Below, one piece after another: positions 17,392-29,000 of a DNA stretch of 53,318 nt. The DNA is taken from positions 1 to 53,318 of IMG/VR virus record IMGVR_UViG_3300006803_000024; one strand, given 5' to 3'. Both the position numbers and the translations under genes were made by a program. The notes under the pieces were generated by a model. That model was given only the letters and a program-made list of their open reading frames with translations. It was not told the DNA's origin and made no database searches. This DNA comes from a virus. Positions within the stretch are counted from its first letter, which is position 1. Each line of letters begins with the position of its first letter.

Positions 17392-17826
17392 ATGGGACTA
17401 TATGCTAATCCGGTTGAAAACCCGCTTATGCCTTCAATGCCGGGGTTGGACACTACTGCAACAAATGCTGCCGTTGCCGGTAATACCAATAACATGGGGA
17501 CTGGTTCTTGGACCTCTTCTCAAAATGGTACAATCTTCAACAGTCAAACTGGTGCTGTACAGAAGCCCGGATTCTTCGGTCAAGGGGGTATGGCTCAAAT
17601 TGGTTTGGGTGCCATCTCTACTCTTGGTTCACTCTGGAACAGTTTCCAGCAGAACAAGATCGCCAAAAAGTCTTTGGCTCTTCAAGAACGGACTTTTGAA
17701 ACCAATCTTGCAAACCAGACAAAGACGTACAATACGGAACTCGAAGACCGGATCCGTACTCGGTATGATACCGAACGTCGTGACCCTTCCGAAGCACAAT
17801 CATACATCGAAAAGAACAAGCTGTAA
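17392..17826 (+). CDS. Small internal/ejection protein (N4 gp52 position)
   Basis: 144 aa. An Asn/Thr/Gly-rich N-terminus is followed by an amphipathic glycine-containing helix (MAQIGLGAISTLGSLWNSF, about residues 66-85) and a Gln/Lys-rich helix ending in DRIRTRYDTERRD. This layout resembles the small ejected core proteins of T7-like podophages (gp14 type), which insert into the outer membrane. AGGAG precedes the start. The role is inferred from layout and from neighbouring ejection proteins. Confidence 0.55.
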   Translation: MGLYANPVENPLMPSMPGLDTTATNAAVAGNTNNMGTGSWTSSQNGTIFNSQTGAVQKPGFFGQGGMAQIGLGAISTLGSLWNSFQQNKIAKKSLALQERTFETNLANQTKTYNTELEDRIRTRYDTERRDPSEAQSYIEKNKL

Positions 17827-17838
17827 GGGATACATATC

Positions 17839-19953
17839 ATGGCTCGCCTCACTATTGAACAAATCAAGGCACCAGATCTTTCGGTGGCTTCTCAGGCAAC
17901 TGCTCGTGCAGGGGAGGCGTTTCGTAAAGGTATGTCTTCTGCATCGGATCTCCTGTCTCAATACCAATCTGGTCTTGAGACACAGGGTGATGCTGAACTG
18001 ACCAACCTGCTGGCTGGTGCAAAGAATGAAGACGAATGGAACTCCATTCTGGCTTCGACTGACTTCAGCAAGATGAACATCTCTGCTGGAATGCGTCAGA
18101 ATATCATGAACCGTCGAGACAATATTCTGGGGTATGAGAACAAGCGTGCTGACACTCGTTTGGTTGATGCCAACACCGGCAACGTCAATGCTACTACTGC
18201 TCGGACACGGAATGCGACCGGCATTGACACGAACCAAGACAATCGAGCTGGTGAGCTGCATGGTGTCACCATGGCTGATCACAATTGGCGTCAAGGTGCT
18301 CGTGCAGAGGATGCTTCTTTGGCAGGGGCTGCTCTTCGTGCTGCTGAGGAAAGTGTGACCAATGGTTATGACCAACCTGGGGTAGGCGGCCCGGTCAGTG
18401 GTCAAAGCTCTGGTGCTGCTGCTGTCACTCCAGGGACCAATACTGGTCCTCGTGCAGATGGTTCAGGTATTTCTGTTCCAAATTCTCGTCCCGCAATTCA
18501 AGCGAACAACGATGATGTCCTCATGTTGGCTCGTACTCTGCAAGCTGAGGCTGGGAACCAAGGTCGTGAAGGCATGTTGGATGTCGGATCTGTCATTGCC
18601 AATCGTGTGGGTGACTCCCGTTATGGTGATGGGACTATCCGTGGTGTTGTCATGCGTCGTGGTCAGTTCTCTGCTTGGAATGGGGAGACTGGACATGCTG
18701 GTGGTGAGCAAGGCCAGAACATGAACTTCCAACCCAATGCAGATGCTATGGCTGCTGCTCAGGCCATCATCTCTGGGAATTATAAAGACCGGACAAATGG
18801 GGCAACCCACTATGTGAACAAGAACATCTCCAACCCTAGTTGGGGGAACAATGTTACATATCAGCGTGGAGATCACTGGTTTGGGCAAGCTGATGGGCCG
18901 GGCAATGGTCAACGTCCTACACCTCCTGCTGGTGGACCTCAGCCTCGTCAACGTGTAACTCAGAACCCGAACCAAGGTGGTCCAGCTCAACAGGCTTATC
19001 TAGGTGCTCTGGCAAACTCTCAGTATCAATCGACTGCTGATGTTTTAGCTGCGTACCAGAACCAGTACGACTACAATGAGACTGGTCAAGCTGCCATCAC
19101 TCTTGCTGACAACAAGTTGGCTGAAGAAGCACTGGCCCAACAGATGCTGGATATTGCAGCAACGAACGTTGATCCCACTGAGGCAGTGGTTCAGTTCCGG
19201 AATGAGAACCCCGGTGCAACTGCTGTCGAACGTCTTCAGTTTGAGGCTGATGTTCTGGAAGCCACAGGTGATGGTGGTGCTCTGAGTGCTGCTCGTCTCC
19301 AGATCGGTACGACTGGTGCTTCTCCCAATGACATTGGCATTGCTGATGCAGCACTGGCTGACATCTCTGAGCGTCAACAACGAGACCGATTCCAAGTGGC
19401 TCAGAATGGTGCTGGTGAATTCACTTCTGATCCTGCCGGGATGATGACATCTGCTCTGAAAGGTCTGGGGATTTCGACCACACCTTCGGATGTGGAGTCT
19501 GCCATCAACTCTCTGGCAGAATCTCAAGGGATTACCCGTGCTGAAGCTGCATATTCCTATGCTCGTGCTGCTGAAGAAGAAACTCGTCTGGGACGTGCTC
19601 TCTCCATCGGTGGTGACAACCTGAGCAACTGGGGTGCTGAACGTTTTGCCCAAGAGCACTTCAAAGGGGAGAATGCTGCAATAGCTCGTGCTGCTTTGGC
19701 TGATGACCGTCGAGTTGCTGAACGCATCCAGACTGCCACAAGCAATCTTGGACGGATTGAACGGAAGATCCAGAAGCTCCGTCAACAAGGTGAGACAGTT
19801 CCTGTTGACTTGGTTTCTCAACGTGATGAGGCACGTCGTGCTGTTGAAGGTTTCTATGAGCAATATGGGAACCGTGGACAGACTGATACCCCTCCTCCAG
19901 CCGGTGGTGCGAACCCCGGAGCACGGATTGAGCAATCTCTCCGTGACGGCTAA
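17839..19953 (+). CDS. Virion-associated cell-wall hydrolase, SleB/Hydrolase_2 domain (N4 gp51 position)
   Basis: 704 aa. Residues ~228-355 form a SleB-type lytic domain: LARTLQAEAG with the likely catalytic Glu237, VGSVIANRV, VVMRRGQFSAWN, AAAQAIISGNYKD, GATHYVN and GDHWFGQ. It probably opens peptidoglycan locally while the virion proteins and DNA enter. The N-terminal ~220 residues are helical and the ~330 C-terminal residues are helix-rich Ala/Gln/Arg sequence typical of internal virion proteins. The start follows AAGGGAT. It ends 71 nt before the virion RNA polymerase gene, separated by a hairpin. Confidence 0.8.
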   Translation: MARLTIEQIKAPDLSVASQATARAGEAFRKGMSSASDLLSQYQSGLETQGDAELTNLLAGAKNEDEWNSILASTDFSKMNISAGMRQNIMNRRDNILGYENKRADTRLVDANTGNVNATTARTRNATGIDTNQDNRAGELHGVTMADHNWRQGARAEDASLAGAALRAAEESVTNGYDQPGVGGPVSGQSSGAAAVTPGTNTGPRADGSGISVPNSRPAIQANNDDVLMLARTLQAEAGNQGREGMLDVGSVIANRVGDSRYGDGTIRGVVMRRGQFSAWNGETGHAGGEQGQNMNFQPNADAMAAAQAIISGNYKDRTNGATHYVNKNISNPSWGNNVTYQRGDHWFGQADGPGNGQRPTPPAGGPQPRQRVTQNPNQGGPAQQAYLGALANSQYQSTADVLAAYQNQYDYNETGQAAITLADNKLAEEALAQQMLDIAATNVDPTEAVVQFRNENPGATAVERLQFEADVLEATGDGGALSAARLQIGTTGASPNDIGIADAALADISERQQRDRFQVAQNGAGEFTSDPAGMMTSALKGLGISTTPSDVESAINSLAESQGITRAEAAYSYARAAEEETRLGRALSIGGDNLSNWGAERFAQEHFKGENAAIARAALADDRRVAERIQTATSNLGRIERKIQKLRQQGETVPVDLVSQRDEARRAVEGFYEQYGNRGQTDTPPPAGGANPGARIEQSLRDG

Positions 19954-19962
19954 GACAACTTT

Positions 19963-19990
19963 CAGGACTGGTATTTCGGTGCCAGTCCTG
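19963..19990 (+). promoter_or_regulatory. Intercistronic hairpin upstream of the virion RNA polymerase gene
   Basis: CAGGACTGG (19963-19971) and CCAGTCCTG (19982-19990) form a perfect 9-bp stem around a 10-nt loop. No U-tract follows, so it is not a standard terminator. It may stabilise mRNA, pause polymerase or tune translation of the giant gene that starts 34 nt later. Confidence 0.6.
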
Positions 19991-20024
19991 TAAAGAAGGG
20001 GAAACCAGATCAAGGATCCCATAA

Positions 20025-23000
20025 ATGGCCAACGAATACACTCCCGTTTTTGATCAAGAAATGGCCCGCAAGATGGTTGTGGCCGCAAACGAGGGGAATG
20101 AGCTGGCAAACACTGAGTTTGCACAAGACATTCAGACTGCTCCTTACGGATACCTCGTCAATAAGTACGGACAGGAAGTAGCTGACAATCGTCGGCTTTA
20201 TACCCAAGAACGTGCAGCCGTTGCACAGATCGAGAACGCTGATCGAAGCAATGCACAGGTTGTGGGAGACACTGGTCTCGCTGTTGCTTCTGGTCTCGTC
20301 AACGCTGTTGGTTCTCTTGGTTCGCTGACATTGGCTGCTGCTGGTGAAACTGACCAATACTTCGACGAAGAGAATGATGGATTCTCCCGTGCAGGTGTTT
20401 GGGCCTCTGAGAAGACACAGCAAGCAACTCAGTGGATCAAGAGCTTCCAGTCTGATGAGCTTCAGGATCGTCAGGGTCTGTCTGGTGTTGAGCGTCAACT
20501 GGATGCTCAAGATAACCTCGATCAATTCAACCGTGAAACCAACAATGGTGAGGATGCTTCCTTCATCGACGATTTGACATGGGTTGGTCGTGGTACTTTG
20601 AATAACCTTGGTCGGGTTGGATCTAATGCTGCTATCGCAGGTGATGTGATTGCTGAGGGTCTTGGTTCATTGGGACCAAGTGCCAAACTGGCTTCGGTCG
20701 CTTCGGGCCTTGTGACACGCACTGCAACGTACAACGCTGCAAAGATCGCAAATGCCATTGCTCCCACACAGGGAACGAAGTTCCTTGCTATGGGTGCTGA
20801 GGGTGTGAACCGTGCTGCAATCGCTTCTGCTGTTGGTGTTTCTGAGGCTGCTGGAGTCTATTCTCAGACTGTCAACGAAGTTCTGGGGATGAAGCATGGC
20901 GAGCTGATGGAGACATCTGAGGAATACGCCACGATGGTTGGTCAGGGTGTGGATCCTGATGATGCTAAGACAACTCTGGCTGCCAATGCCGGTATCGACG
21001 CTTTCAAGACATCTTTCCCGATGGCTGCCAGCTTGGGTATCATCGCTGGTAGATTTGAAGCCATGCCAATAAAATCCTTCCGTGGTTCAGGTTTCATCGG
21101 TGGACTGCGTCAAGTTGGTGCTCAAACTCTAGAAGAAGGTGGTCAGGGTGCCTCTGGCCAACTGGCAACGAACCTTGCCATTCGTGACACAGGTGTGGAT
21201 CCCAACCGTACTCCCGGAGAGGGTGTAGATGAGGCTCTGGCGACTGGTATGATCGCCGGTACAGGTATGGCTGGTGTACTCGCAGCTCCTTCTGCTCTCG
21301 GAGAAGCTCCTCGTAAAATCACTGAAACCACAAAAGCTGTTGTTAACTCACCTGCTATAAAAGGTGCAGTATCGGCTGTTGGCAGTGCTGTCACTGCTGG
21401 TGGGAGTGCTCTGGATGCTGCTGCTAAAAACCTTGAGAACAGCCCTCAAGCAATGGCAGCACTGAGAGGTGTTCGTGCTGCTGGAGCAAAAGTCACTGAA
21501 AAAGTAACTCCTGTTGCAGATGCTGTGGTTAATCAAGCAAAGGATTTCAACACTCGTCCTGATCGAGATGCTCAGTCAAAAACACTCGCAGCATTAAGTG
21601 AGATTACTGAGCTGTCTGTGGTAGAGTTGACTACAAAGATTGATGGGAACCAGTCAGATAAAGAGCTTAATCTTGAGTTGGCTCGCAAATCTGCTGTTCA
21701 ATCTATTGCACGCAACGAGGCTTCCGGTTCAGTTCCTTCAACATTCTCCAACACAACGACTGGTAACACTACACTGGCTCGTGTCGGTGGGATCATCTCC
21801 AAGCTGAGTGAGAAGGGTGTTCGCATCAACAAGATGAGCGATAGCGACGTTCTCTATGCCGCATCTGAGATACAAAACCTTCGCAGTTCGATTACAAACC
21901 TTCCCACTGCAATGCGGGCCAAGGTCAAGGACATCATTGCTTCTGAAGATTTCAAGAACATCCAGAAGCGTGTCACACGTATTGATCTGATGAAGACACA
22001 GGATGAAACCAAAGCAGTGACTGATGACATGGTCACAGAGACCAAACTGGTTGCTGCTGTGAACCCTGCCAACATCAATCCGGTGGTTGCTGGGAAGATT
22101 CTGGAACAGAATGATCGTACTGATGTGACTCCACAGGACATCCAGAACCTGAAGACTGCCAAGCGTATCGGTGAGGCAATCACTTCTCGTTCTGAAGCCT
22201 ATGTCGAGGCACAGAAGAAGGAAGTGGTCGAGCTGTCTGTGAAGCCTGAGTATCGTGAGGGCAAGAAGCAGACCAAGCCGGTCGATCTGGTCGAGGCAAT
22301 CTCTCGCAATATCTTCCTTGGTTCAGGAGACACTCGTGCTCCGTCTGTGGGGCAGTTCGCTTCTCAAATCATGCAAGGTGCTCAGAACCCAGATGGGACT
22401 GTCGAGATCGACGGTATCCCAACTGATGTGAATGCTGTCACAGATCACTTCACGAACTTTGCACAGCATATGATCAACAAGGTCGATGCTCTCAACCGGT
22501 CGTTTGCAAACCGTGATGCCAATGGCAACGGTACTGCTGAGTCGTTTGACAACCTTGGCCCTAACCGGAAGATCCGTCCGGGGCGTACTGAGAATGGTGC
22601 TGTGCAAGGCAAGGCTGTCACCTATCAAGGTGCTTCTCCTGGTGGTATCCGCTTTGCTGATGAGATGTATGCTGACGCAGTGGCTGCTGTGGAGGTCTAC
22701 AATGCTCTGGTTGAAGCCTTCCCTGAGCGTTTCCCTGCTGGAGTGCTTAGTGTCCCAGATTTCGCTCCAAATGCGACACAAAGTCCTTTGAGTGACACAA
22801 GTGATCCACAAACTGATGTGGCTGAAGTCGAGACCGAAGCGGCCCCAACGGCTGTCGAAGAGGTTTCTGCGCCAGCAGAAACCGATGAGCAGGACGCAGA
22901 GGTCACTCCTCCTACTCTTGCCGAGATGATGGCTGCTGAAACTCGCACCAAAGATGACTTCAGTGCAATGAGCTATGAGGATCTGATCGAGTCTGCAAAC

Positions 23001-26000
23001 CGTTGGTTTGTGGAAGAAGAAGGTATGGGTCTGGAAGCAATGCCAGAAGCTCGTCAGACTGTGATCAAAGAGTACACTGACTCGATCATTGCCTACTTCA
23101 ATCTGCCTACAAACTTGGTCACTGGTATCACTTGGCTCCGTACTCCGGATGCTGGTCACATGGGTCAAGCCATGTGGGGTGAGCGTCTGATTGCAATGCG
23201 TGCCGGGGCTGTTCGTTCTCTCCTTGGCCCCAATGATACTGAGGGTTTCCGCACTGCTGAACACACAGTCTTCCATGAGCTGATGCACATCATTGATGCG
23301 TATGCCTCGAACGATGTCACTCGCCCTGTATCTCACAGCTCCAAGCTGTTTGATACGATCACAGGTGAAGAGGGTGCCATCTACAAAGAGGTGGTTGCTG
23401 CTGTCGATTCTGATCCAGAGATGAAGACACACTTCGACTATGCTCTGTCGTACAACAACATCGACACACTGGATGCCTTGGCCTCTGAGATCTTTGCTGA
23501 GATTGGTGCACTCTATCTGAGGAACACTGATCTGGCTCGTGAAAAATTCCCTGAAGGAGTGAAATATGTCGAAAACATCATCGAACAAGCAGGAGGCACA
23601 ATCGTCGGTGAAGCCACCGATGGAAGTGCCACACAAGAGTCCAGTGGTGAAGAAAACGTTTCCACCAAAACGTCCGTGGCAGACAAAACCTTTGACAACG
23701 TCAGTCCCCAGTTCAACGAATCCTTCCTGAAACGGAAGGGTGAGTTCTCCTACGCTGATGGTGATGGGATCCTGGCCATGGTTGAAGCTCAACCAGGGAC
23801 TAAAAATTATGTCGAGTTTGTCCGTCTGTACAAAGACCGGGTCATCGCTGAAGCCAACAATCGTCTGGCCACACTGAAGGTGAACAAGTCCAAGAAGGAC
23901 GAGCTGCCTATCAAGGACCGGATCATTGCTGGTGACGAAGAGGTGGGCCTCTACCGTCGGAACAAGAACACGATCGCTGTTGACCGTACCACAGGTGAAT
24001 ACGATCCAGATCTCCTGTCGATCGCTGCTGTTGCAGTTCTCGATTGGCTCACTGGTGCTCGCTCTCAGAACATCAAGAACCTGGATGAGACCCTGGAAGA
24101 CATGAACCTGACCTATGACATGGTCACAGATGATCAGATCAACACGATCATGAATGGGATCAACCCTCGTGATGCTGCTGAGACCCTGGCCAAGGACATC
24201 GTCCGTATGTGGGGTCTCCGTATCAATCCGGCTGCTCCTATGGTTGATGCCCGTGGTGCTGCTGAAGGTATGGCTAAAGAGCTGCTGGAAGCTCTCCTCA
24301 CAGTGAGTGAGCAAGAAGTGGCTGCCAACCGTCAGGCTCTGATCGGTCGTAAGATCGTTCCGTATGTGGACCCAGAGAATGCTGAGGCACAGCGTCAAGA
24401 GATGATTGCCAAAGCAGAAGCTGATGAGATTGATCCAAACACAGTGATCTTCAAAGTGAAGCCTGTTGATCAGATCATCTTCGATACGTCTGTCATGCGT
24501 GAATTCCAGCAAGCCATTGGTTTGACTGGACAAGAAGCGTCTAAGAAGATGCTGGCTCCTGAGCTGGATACCATGCCTTCGATCGGTGCTCCTGCACGGT
24601 CGATCGACAACACCCAGTCTCGTGGTGATGTGAAGCTCTCTCGTCGTGAGAAGAAGACGCTTGAGCGTATGCAGAACCAAGGTCATGGACTGAACGTTGA
24701 GTTCTCTGGGATGGTCGATGTGGTTGGTCAGGAAGTTCTGGCCAAGTTCCTCGGTGAGAAGGACTTCAGCGAATTGAGTGATCGTCATCCAGTGCGTGCG
24801 TCGATCGCTGGTAAGAACCTGTCGATCGAGCGTGACTTCCAAGAAGCCATGAGTGTGATCAATGGTGTGAAGAATGCTGGGTTCACCGTGAATGGTGGAC
24901 TGCCACAGGTATTCTACCGTGTGGGCATCTCTCGTGTTGGTCGTCACCAGTTCAAAGGGATCAACCCTCAGAACAACAAGATCCTTCGTGCTCTTGTGAC
25001 ACCAACTAAGTCTTTGTTGAACATGGATAAAAAGCGTCACAAGGATGCTTTCTGGCTGACAGTTGCTCAGGCTGCTGACATCTCTGGTTTCAACAAAGTG
25101 GAAAACCAACATCACAAGTATCTGTTGGAGAATATCCAACGTGAATTCTACGCCAAGTATGGCGAAGCTGTTGAAATGATTGGTGAACATCTGGAAGGTA
25201 GAGATCTCGATGGTGCTGCTCTGGTGGAAGCCATGGGTGGAACCGGTGAGATGCAGCAATTGGCTGCTGTCTTTGCCGTGGCTCAACTGGAGAAGGCTCT
25301 TCTGGATGGTACACAAGGTGCTTTCGAGACCACTCTCTCTTTCGAGCTGGATGGTAAGACCGATGGTCCCGGCAACATGATGGCTAACTTCGGACAGGGT
25401 ATCCTGACCGAACAGGACTTCATGAACTTCAAGCGTGTTGGTTTCTTCCTCGGAACCAAGAACATGACTCTGAACAAGTTCTTCGGAAATGGCACTGAGC
25501 GTGACCTCTATGAGGTGACATCGCTCAAGGGTCAGATGGCTCTGCACAATGCAATCTCGAATGGGAAATTCTCTGACAAGGCCAAGTTCCATGCCATTGC
25601 AAATCTGGCTTCTGCCTTTGGTGATCTGAAGATCGAGAATGGGCAGTTTGTCCTCACTCGTAATGCCTCGAAGAACCCGATGACCAAGACGGTCTACGGC
25701 TCTTCTGAGCGTGGTATCGGTGTGGGTCTGGCTCAGGACATGATGCTCAAGATGTACCAAGCCCTGATCGACAATCCTGATGGGATCGTGGATTACCCCG
25801 GTGGCAAGGAAGGCTTTGAAGCTGATTTCTCTACGGCTTTCGGGATGAAGTTCCCCACAGGCCGTAACTGGAAGAAGGACTATCTGGGCCAGAATGAAGT
25901 GGACAACTTCACGAAGGCTGTGACCCAGACTCTGGGCAAGGTTCTCTCTGACACTGCCAAGGAAGTCATCGGTGATGAGATCACGAAGGTGAATGACACC

Positions 26001-29000
26001 TTGGTTCTGATGACTGCTTTCCAGACAGAATTCCTGACTGCGAAGTTCCGGGAACTGCTGGATGCCAAGGTTGCAGAGCGTGTCGCTGATGGTTCGATCA
26101 AGGTGAATGAGCGGACAGGTGTTCCTGATCGTTCATCCCTGACACAGGCTGACTATGATGCTGTGGTGGCTCAGATCCGTGCGTACAGCCCGACGTATGC
26201 CAACGGTATGCAGACGCTCGACATCGGCTCTCTGGGTGCCACAAACAGCGGTATCCGTCTGTCTGAGTCCATGACTGGCACTTTCCAGGCTCCATCGACG
26301 ATGGTGTCTCCTGAGCTGGCCGGAGTGAAAGTCATCCCGTACATCACACAGGGTCGTGGTGATGCCATGATGATGAACTGGATCTACGGTGGGGAGACTG
26401 CTCCGGAGAATACCCTTCAGGTGTTTGATGGTATCGACATGCCTATCGACAAGATCTTTGAATACGCTCAACAGATCAACTCTGCTGTTCTCCAGAACTG
26501 GGAAGCAGATGTGATCGGTGACATCGTGAATGATGTGACAGGCTTCCTTGAGAAGACTACCAATGATGGGGATCTACTACTGAATGCTTGGACTCGTGCA
26601 TTTGAGAGTGCTCAGAAGAAAAAGACCACAGCAACTGCAAAGACTCCTCAAGCGCTGATCGGTGATGTGAACGAGATGCAGCGTCGGAACCAAGCTCGTA
26701 AGGCTGTCTTCAAGCGAATTGGAGTCTCTGTCGATCACATGGGTGGTTCGGACACAGCCTTCACACAAGGGCCGGATGGTCGTGATTACACACTGGGTGA
26801 GATCAACGACATGATCCGTAAGGAATTGGGGGAACGTGCTCTTCAGAACCAGAACGATCAGACTGTGGACCCTGATGGGTCCATCGACGGTGAATTCACT
26901 GAGATCAATCTGGATGCTTTCCAGATCGAAGATCAACGTGCTCCTGTTGAAGGTGAGTTCTCCAAGCTGGTGGTCACTGATGCTGCAACAGTTATGGACA
27001 GTCTGCTCCGTGAAACTCGGAACAAGCCTGTGGCTGCTGCTGTTCGGATCCTCCAGAAGGCAAACCTCCAGACTCGTATCGTCATTGGTTCTCCTGAAGA
27101 GGTGAGCCAGTGGTACTCGGACAACATCGGTGAGATGGACGGTGGCCTGAAGCAGGACAAGAAGGGTATTTATGACCCGGTGAACGATGTCATGCTGATC
27201 ACTGACAACAACCATGAGACCATGGTTCATGAGCTGATCCATGCTGCGACGTTCAAGATCGTTGAAGCGTTCTACAATGGAGATCAAACCCACAAGGATA
27301 CGATTGGTCGTCTGGAAGTGCTGAACCAAGAATTCCTCGACATGGACTTCAGCAATGCACCTCAGTCGGTGCAGGACAGTGCCAACAGTGCAAAGTCTCA
27401 GATCCTATCTCTTCAAGTAGAAGACACAGCTTTCTCGAAGGCTGCTGCTCTGAATGAGATGATGGCATGGACCCTCAGCAATGAAGGTCTGATGAAGGAA
27501 CTGGGTCAGAAGCAGACAAGCCTGATGGCTCGCATGACCAAGGTTCTGAAGGCTCTCATGCAGCGTCTGCTGGGTGGGGTGAAGTCAGATATGCTGTCTA
27601 ACATCCAATTCAACACCGAGTTGTTGATCATTCCATCGGAGACTCTGGCTCTGCCAGCTCCTGTGGAAGACACGCTAGATGAGCTGACACCCGGTGCTCA
27701 GAAGATGACGAACTTCTGGATCGACTTGGCCGAGCAACGTCTTGATGAAGCTGTGAAATCCACTGGTCGTGTGTCCGAAAAAGTGACACAAATTTCGGAC
27801 TACCGGAAGAACGCACAGAGTGCGATTGATACTCTGACCTTCGGTGGGTTCACTCTCTCTGCATACCAGCGTGAGACGTTCAAAGCGATCCACATGGTTC
27901 TGGCCATGGAGATGCGTCTGAACCCTCAGAGTGCTGCTGCGTTGAACGATATGTTCAAGCATGTGACAGACAACCTGACACCTGCTATGTTCGGCCCCAC
28001 AAATGAACAGGACCGTTATTCTGCGGTCATGGAAATCTTCGGAGAAACCAAAAATGATGAAGGTGTATCAGATGCAATTGCTGTTCTTCTGGCTCTCAGC
28101 CAAACGTCCCGTGGTTTCCGTGCTGCAATTGATCAGCTTTCTGTGCCGGAATCCATCCAAGGCATCAGCAATGATTCTGTCAATGACTTCCTCAGTTCAC
28201 TGACAGGGATGCTGCTGAACAAGGCAATCGGTTCGATTGACCTGAATGGACAGTCTGTCTCTGAAACTCTGGACCAACTGTCAGAGTCGATCCTTCTGGA
28301 AGCCTCAGAGAAAGAGTTCCGGATCCTCAGTGGTTTGATGAATAACATCAACAAAGCTGATGACTGGGGCAAAGGTGCTTTCAAGAAGTTGGCAGGTTTC
28401 ACTGAAGCAGTGAACGATGAGCTGCGTGCATCAAACCGCTCTCAGCTCACCAAACTGACCTTCGGTGCAGTCACGGCTGCCACTGCTTTCATGGATCAGG
28501 AGCGTGCTGACATTCAGGCTCAGGCTCTGAAGCGTGTGACACACATGGGGACCAATCTGGACTTTGCTGTGTTTGCTCGTGAGTTCGTTGCAGAGGTCAT
28601 CGGTACGGATCAAACCAATGCCAAGATCACTTCGATGCTGGATGAGGTGACATTCAATGCTTCGGCTGTTCGTCAGAACTACCGGGAAGATCTGCCGGTG
28701 ATGTTCCAGAACGAATTCGAGAACCACCCTGATGCAGCCCAATGGCGTGCAGCTCACAAGGTATTGGGGAAGACTGATTTTGCTATGGTCTATGACCAAG
28801 ATCGTCCCAACACATCCTTCGAATACTTCAAGGATGAGAACCTGATCGACGATGAGATCTTGGTTCATGAGGCTGCAATCCGTGCAAACTTCAGTGCTCC
28901 GATTGCCAATGTCATTCTGGAGAAGAGCCAACAACTGGCTGACTTCATGAATGGCAAAGGTCCGGGACACCAACTGTGGCGGAATGCTCATGCAATCAAC

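Noticed and set aside
22323-25760. 1145-codon open frame on the minus strand
   Set aside because: It lies entirely antisense to the virion RNA polymerase gene, whose frame carries recognisable motifs across this stretch. It has no ribosome site and its product is a low-quality mix of His, Leu, Ser and Arg. Codon bias of the true gene explains the absence of stops.
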